Part shown: positions 59,993 through 64,000 of the stretch, in pieces | Numbering within the stretch: position 1 is the first letter of the stretch | How the letters are laid out: each line of letters starts with the position of its first letter | Assembly: GCA_016219425.1 (NCBI GenBank) | Contig: JACRNB010000012.1 | Coordinates: forward strand, 62,001 to 126,000 | Reading direction: 5' to 3' | Source of the DNA: Betaproteobacteria bacterium | GTDB taxonomy: Bacteria > Pseudomonadota > Gammaproteobacteria > Burkholderiales > Thiobacillaceae | DNA: 64,000 bases | Notes under the pieces: model-generated | The model's input: the letters and a program-made list of their open reading frames with translations, nothing else | Told to the model about the DNA's origin: nothing | Database searches by the model: none | Program-made: the position numbers and the translations under genes

Positions 59993-60762
59993 ACCTGCTG
60001 CATGTTGAAGGGGAGCAGGTTGGTGCTGTTGACCAGACCCATGGCGCCATCCACCAGATAGTGCAGGGCCTTGGTGGGGATGGGGGTAATGCCGATCAAC
60101 TCGGTCGGACATTTGAAGGTGAGCACATACAGGGGCTTTTCGCCGGTGGGCAGCACCTTCTTGATGGTCGGCAGGATGGACTGGTCGGAAGGGGGCATGT
60201 CCGGCAGCAGGCTGCGCAGACCGCTGAACACGCTTCCTGTCGAGGCTTGCGCCGGCGTTGCGGCGGGAGCGGCGGCGGCAATGGCGGGAACGGGGAGGGC
60301 GGCGGCAACGGCTGGCGCGGCGACAACCACGGGGGCGGGGAGGGCCGCAACCGCGACGACGGGGGCGGCAGCGGCGACATGCGCCAGATACGGGTTGGGG
60401 GGGGCGGAGTACCCCGTCTGCGCGAAGGGCGGGACGAAGACGAACGGCGGCAGCGGGGTCGGGGCCGGTTTGGCGAGGGCCGCCGCCGGGGCGGGGGCGG
60501 GGGTCATCGGGGCGGAAATTGCCTGGACGGGCGTCGCTGGGGCGGCCTGGGGCGTCGGCAGGTACGGATTCGCCGCCGCCTTGGCGGTTTTTTTCTGCGC
60601 CGCCTTTTTGTGCTTGGCCGGTTTGACGTGCTTCGAAGTCTTTTTTGCAACCGGTTTGGCGGCGGTTGCGCTCCAGGCGGCGTCCGCCAGCATCAGGGGC
60701 AGGGCGGTGACGAGCAGGAGTCCGAGGAGGCGGGTGAAGCGGGTCAAGGTGATGTCCTTCAT
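59983..60762 (-). CDS. Secreted Ala/Pro/Lys-rich protein of unknown function
   Basis: Signal peptide, Lys-rich then Ala/Pro-rich region, conserved-looking C-terminal FKCPTELIGITPIPTKALHYLVDGAMGLVNSTNLLPFNMQQVCQ; start at ATG 60762. Confidence 0.6.
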   Translation of the reverse strand: MKDITLTRFTRLLGLLLVTALPLMLADAAWSATAAKPVAKKTSKHVKPAKHKKAAQKKTAKAAANPYLPTPQAAPATPVQAISAPMTPAPAPAAALAKPAPTPLPPFVFVPPFAQTGYSAPPNPYLAHVAAAAPVVAVAALPAPVVVAAPAVAAALPVPAIAAAAPAATPAQASTGSVFSGLRSLLPDMPPSDQSILPTIKKVLPTGEKPLYVLTFKCPTELIGITPIPTKALHYLVDGAMGLVNSTNLLPFNMQQVCQ

Positions 60763-60805
60763 TGGGTGGGCGGCGGCCCGGAGTGGGCGGTCAGAATCAG
60801 GGGAT

Positions 60806-61696
60806 TCAGACCCCGTGTTGTTTGAACCAGGCCTGCATGCGTTTCCACCCGTCTTCCGCTTCGTCCTTGCGGTAACTGGGCCGGTAATCGGCATGGAAGG
60901 CATGTGGAGCCTGGTCGTAGACATGAATGGAAGAGGACCGGCTGGGCGGGTTGGCGGATCGCGCCAGGGTTTCCTGCATCTGCTCCACGCCGGCGAGGGG
61001 AATGCCCTGGTCCAGACCGCCGTAGAGACCCAGGACCGGGGCCTTGAGTTCCCCTGCCAGGTCCAGGGGATGCCTGGGGGTCATCTCTCCGGTCTGCCCG
61101 AGCAGACGGCCATACCAGGCCACGCCGGCCTTCACGCCGGGATTGTGGGCGGCATACAACCAGGTGATGCGTCCGCCCCAGCAGAAGCCGGTGACGCCCA
61201 GGCGCGCGGCGTCGCCGCCGTGACCCTTGGCCCAGGCCGTGCAGGCGTCCAGGTCGGCCATGACCTGGGCGTCCGGAACCTTTGCGACGATCTTGGCGAG
61301 GATGTCCGGAATGGCGGTGTACTGGCGCGGGTCGCCCTGGCGGGCATACAACTCGGGGGCGATGGCCTGATAGCCGAGTCTGGCGAGACGGCGGCAGATG
61401 TCCTTGATGTGTTCATGCACCCCGAAGATCTCCTGCACCACGAGAAGAACGGGGAAGGGGCCGCCGGTAGCGGGTTGGGCGCGGTAGGCGGGCATCGCGC
61501 CATCCTGGGTCGGTACGCTGATCTCGCCGGCCAGCAGCCCGTCGGCGGGGGTGCTGATGGCGGTCTGGGCCGCCACCGGCTGCACCGCCAGGGCGAATCC
61601 AGCGCCCAGGGCGGTCACCAGAAAACCGCGCCGGTCATAGGAGGTCTGGGGTTGCAGGCTGTGGAACTGGCTGGCGAGGTCGGCGGGGGTGTTCAT
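60806..61696 (-). CDS. Dienelactone hydrolase family protein with Tat-like leader
   Basis: DRRGFLVTALGAGFALA leader; VVQEIFGVHEHIKD; GVTGFCWGGRITWLYAA nucleophile region. Confidence 0.87.
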   Translation of the reverse strand: MNTPADLASQFHSLQPQTSYDRRGFLVTALGAGFALAVQPVAAQTAISTPADGLLAGEISVPTQDGAMPAYRAQPATGGPFPVLLVVQEIFGVHEHIKDICRRLARLGYQAIAPELYARQGDPRQYTAIPDILAKIVAKVPDAQVMADLDACTAWAKGHGGDAARLGVTGFCWGGRITWLYAAHNPGVKAGVAWYGRLLGQTGEMTPRHPLDLAGELKAPVLGLYGGLDQGIPLAGVEQMQETLARSANPPSRSSSIHVYDQAPHAFHADYRPSYRKDEAEDGWKRMQAWFKQHGV

Positions 61697-61782
61697 GAGC
61701 GCTCGCGGCAGGGTTGGGGGGTGGCGAATCATGCGACGGTTGCGCGTGGACAGGCAATTGAAATAGTCAACAACTGCCCTGT

Positions 61783-62691
61783 TCAGGGGATGGGTGTTTC
61801 CAACAGCGTACGCGCGGCCCAATCCTCGCCACCGGAATGGCCTGTCGCCGGGAACAGGCGGTGGGGGGCCAGGGCGGGAAGGACGGCCTGCACGTCTTCC
61901 GGCTGCACATAGGCGTGGCCGGCCAGCCAGGCCCAGGCGCGGGCGGCGCGCAGCAGGCCCAGGCCGGCGCGAGGGGAGAGGCCGGCGGCGAAACGAGTGT
62001 CCTGGCGGCTGGCGGCGAGCAGGGCCTGGATGTAATCCAGCAGGGCGTCGGCCACATGCACTTGCTGGGCGGCGCGCTGGTGTTCCATGAAGGTCTCGGG
62101 CGTGAGCACGGCGGGCAGTCGCGCCAGGAGGTCGCGGCGGTCTTCGCCCTGAAGCAGCGCCCGTTCGGCGGCGGGGTCCGGGTAGCCGAGGCGGATGCGG
62201 AACAGGAAGCGATCCAGTTGGGATTCCGGCAGGGGGAATGCGCCGATCTGGTCGCCGGGGTTTTGCGTGGCGATGACGAAGAAGGGGACAGGCAGGGGGC
62301 GGGTTTCGCCTTCAATGCTGACCTGGCCTTCTTCCATGGCTTCCAGCAGCGCGCTCTGGGCCTTGGGGCTGGCGCGGTTGATCTCGTCCGCCAGGATCAC
62401 CTGGGCAAAGATGGGGCCGGGGTGGAAGCGGAAACCGGCGCTGTCCCGGTCATAGATGGCGGCCCCCAGGATGTCGGCGGGGAGCAGGCCGCTGGTGAAC
62501 TGGATGCGGTGGAAGTCCAGCCCCAGGGTGCGCGCCAGGGCGTGGGCCAGGGTGGTCTTGCCCACGCCGGGGGCGTCTTCGATCAGCAGGTGGCCGCGCG
62601 CCAGCAGGCAGGCGACGGCGAGACGGGTCTGGTGCGGTTTGCCCAGGACGATGGCGTCGAGCTGGGCGAGGACGTTGGCAAGGGGCGGCAT
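61783..62691 (-). CDS. MoxR-family AAA+ ATPase
   Basis: LLIEDAPGVGKTTLAHALARTLG; ILADEINRASPKAQSALLEAMEEGQV; FFVIATQNP. Confidence 0.93.
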   Translation of the reverse strand: MPPLANVLAQLDAIVLGKPHQTRLAVACLLARGHLLIEDAPGVGKTTLAHALARTLGLDFHRIQFTSGLLPADILGAAIYDRDSAGFRFHPGPIFAQVILADEINRASPKAQSALLEAMEEGQVSIEGETRPLPVPFFVIATQNPGDQIGAFPLPESQLDRFLFRIRLGYPDPAAERALLQGEDRRDLLARLPAVLTPETFMEHQRAAQQVHVADALLDYIQALLAASRQDTRFAAGLSPRAGLGLLRAARAWAWLAGHAYVQPEDVQAVLPALAPHRLFPATGHSGGEDWAARTLLETPIP

Positions 62692-62694
62692 TTA

Positions 62695-62815
62695 AGCCCC
62701 TCCCCCTTGAGGGGGGAGGGGTTGGGGAGAGGGTGGGGGCGGCAAAGCCGCCCAATCAGAATTACGCAAAGGCCCGCCCTCTCCCCGGCCCTCCCTCCTC
62801 AAGGGGGAGGGGGAA
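62695..62815. repeat. GC-rich palindromic repeat upstream of moxR
   Basis: CCCCTCCCCCTTGAGGGGGGAGGGG ... CCTCCTCAAGGGGGAGGGG; similar to 26132-26293. Confidence 0.78.
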
Positions 62816-62837
62816 AAGCGGCGGATCGCCATGCCTC

Positions 62838-64000
62838 TCAATCCTCCCGCCGCATCTGTGGGAACAGGATCACGTCGCGGATGCTGGCGGCGTCGGTCAG
62901 CAACATGACGTAGCGGTCGATGCCGATGCCGCAGCCGCCGGTGGGGGGCAGGCCGTGTTCCAGGGCGCGGATGAAGTCGGCGTCGTAGTACATGGCCTCT
63001 TCGTCGCCGGATTCCTTGGCCGCAACCTGGGCCTTGAAGCGGGCGTCCTGGTCTTCGGCGTCGTTCAGTTCGGAGAAGCCGTTGGCGACCTCGCGCCCGG
63101 CGATGTACAGCTCGAAGCGTTCGGTGACTTCCGGGCGGGCGTCGTTGGCGCGCGCCAGGGGGGAGCATTCAACCGGGTGTTCGATGATGTAGGTGGGCTG
63201 GATCAGGAGGTGTTCGGTGGTCTCTTCGAACAGGGTGAGTTGCAGCCCGGCCAGGCCGTCATGCTTGTGATAGGCGATCTTGCGGCGTTGCAGTTCGGCC
63301 AGGACGAAGGCCTGGTCTTCCAGCGGCGCGTCCTTCAGCTCCGGGTTGTATTGGCGCATGGCCTGCAACGGGGTGAGGCGGGCGAAGGGGTGCGAGAGGT
63401 CGATCATCTGGCCTTGGTACGAGACCACGGCGTGGCCGGTGACGTCGATGGCCACCTGGCGCAGCAGGCGTTCGACGAAGCCCATGAGGTACTGGTAATC
63501 GCGGTAGGCCTCGTAGAACTCCATCATGGTGAACTCGGGGTTGTGCCGGGTGGAGAGCCCCTCGTTGCGGAAGTTGCGGTTGATTTCAAAGACTTTTTCC
63601 ATGCCGCCCACGACCAGGCGCTTCAGGTACAGCTCGGGCGCGATGCGCAGGAACAGTTCCATGTCGAGCGCGTTGTGGTGGGTGGTGAAGGGCTTGGCCG
63701 ATGCGCCGCCGGGGATGGGATGCATCATCGGCGTCTCCACTTCCAGGAAGCCGTGGCCGCTCATGTAGGCGCGGATGGCCTGGACGATCCTGGAGCGGCG
63801 GATGAAGGTTTCGCGCGTGTTTTCGTTGGTGATGAGGTCGAGGTAGCGCTGGCGGTATTTCTGTTCCTGGTCGGTGAGACCGTGGAATTTTTCCGGCAGC
63901 GGGCGCAGGGCCTTGGTGAGCAGGCGCACCTGGCTGGCCTGGATGGTCAGCTCGTTGGTCTTGGTGCGGAACAGCATGCCGGTGACGCCGAGGATGTCGC
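62838..64000 (-). CDS. lysS: Lysyl-tRNA synthetase class II, 5' part beyond the window
   Basis: [79 protein letters not shown]. Confidence 0.95.
   Translation of the reverse strand, partial: DILGVTGMLFRTKTNELTIQASQVRLLTKALRPLPEKFHGLTDQEQKYRQRYLDLITNENTRETFIRRSRIVQAIRAYMSGHGFLEVETPMMHPIPGGASAKPFTTHHNALDMELFLRIAPELYLKRLVVGGMEKVFEINRNFRNEGLSTRHNPEFTMMEFYEAYRDYQYLMGFVERLLRQVAIDVTGHAVVSYQGQMIDLSHPFARLTPLQAMRQYNPELKDAPLEDQAFVLAELQRRKIAYHKHDGLAGLQLTLFEETTEHLLIQPTYIIEHPVECSPLARANDARPEVTERFELYIAGREVANGFSELNDAEDQDARFKAQVAAKESGDEEAMYYDADFIRALEHGLPPTGGCGIGIDRYVMLLTDAASIRDVILFPQMRRED

Noticed and set aside
60071-61912. 613-aa plus-strand ORF
   Set aside because: Antisense to an Ala/Pro-rich gene and a dienelactone hydrolase; Gly/Ala-rich product reflects the opposite-strand composition.

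Overview
This window is high-GC proteobacterial chromosome, probably betaproteobacterial-like (inferred from gene content). Most of it is densely coded on both strands. I saw no rRNA, tRNA, CRISPR array or transposase gene. Main blocks: (1) end of a regulatory [NiFe]-hydrogenase large subunit followed by its likely H2-sensing kinase; (2) pyruvate dehydrogenase operon aceE-aceF-lpd; (3) pepA, aroC, Uma2, MFS, PII, nadE; (4) a sensory operon of c-heme-motif MCP, PhnD-like lipoprotein and hybrid kinase; (5) squalene/hopanoid genes hpnC-hpnD-hpnE; (6) cmk-rpsA-ihfB / hfq; (7) a flagellin locus with alphaproteobacterial-type flbT and flaF, an uncharacterised gene, then FliK-like and FlhB-C-like genes; (8) a tightly overlapping signalling cassette: HTH-REC, HD-GYP, hybrid kinase, c-heme-motif GGDEF-EAL, Cache kinase; (9) copper P-type ATPase, GAF-GGDEF-EAL, LuxR-type regulator, PEP-CTERM protein; (10) ECF-type nickel transporter (nikL-M-Q-O) and nikR, separated by a metallo-beta-lactamase-fold gene and a tandem BIME/REP array; (11) a moxR-DUF58-transglutaminase locus interrupted by two other genes, then lysS. 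The most notable signals are the flagellin/FlbT/FlaF island with structured 5' leader, the shared CxxCH periplasmic sensor in an MCP and a c-di-GMP enzyme, and several families of palindromic repeats that enter coding sequences or form gene starts, stops and ribosome-binding regions. All assignments come from reading the sequence; no database search was run.
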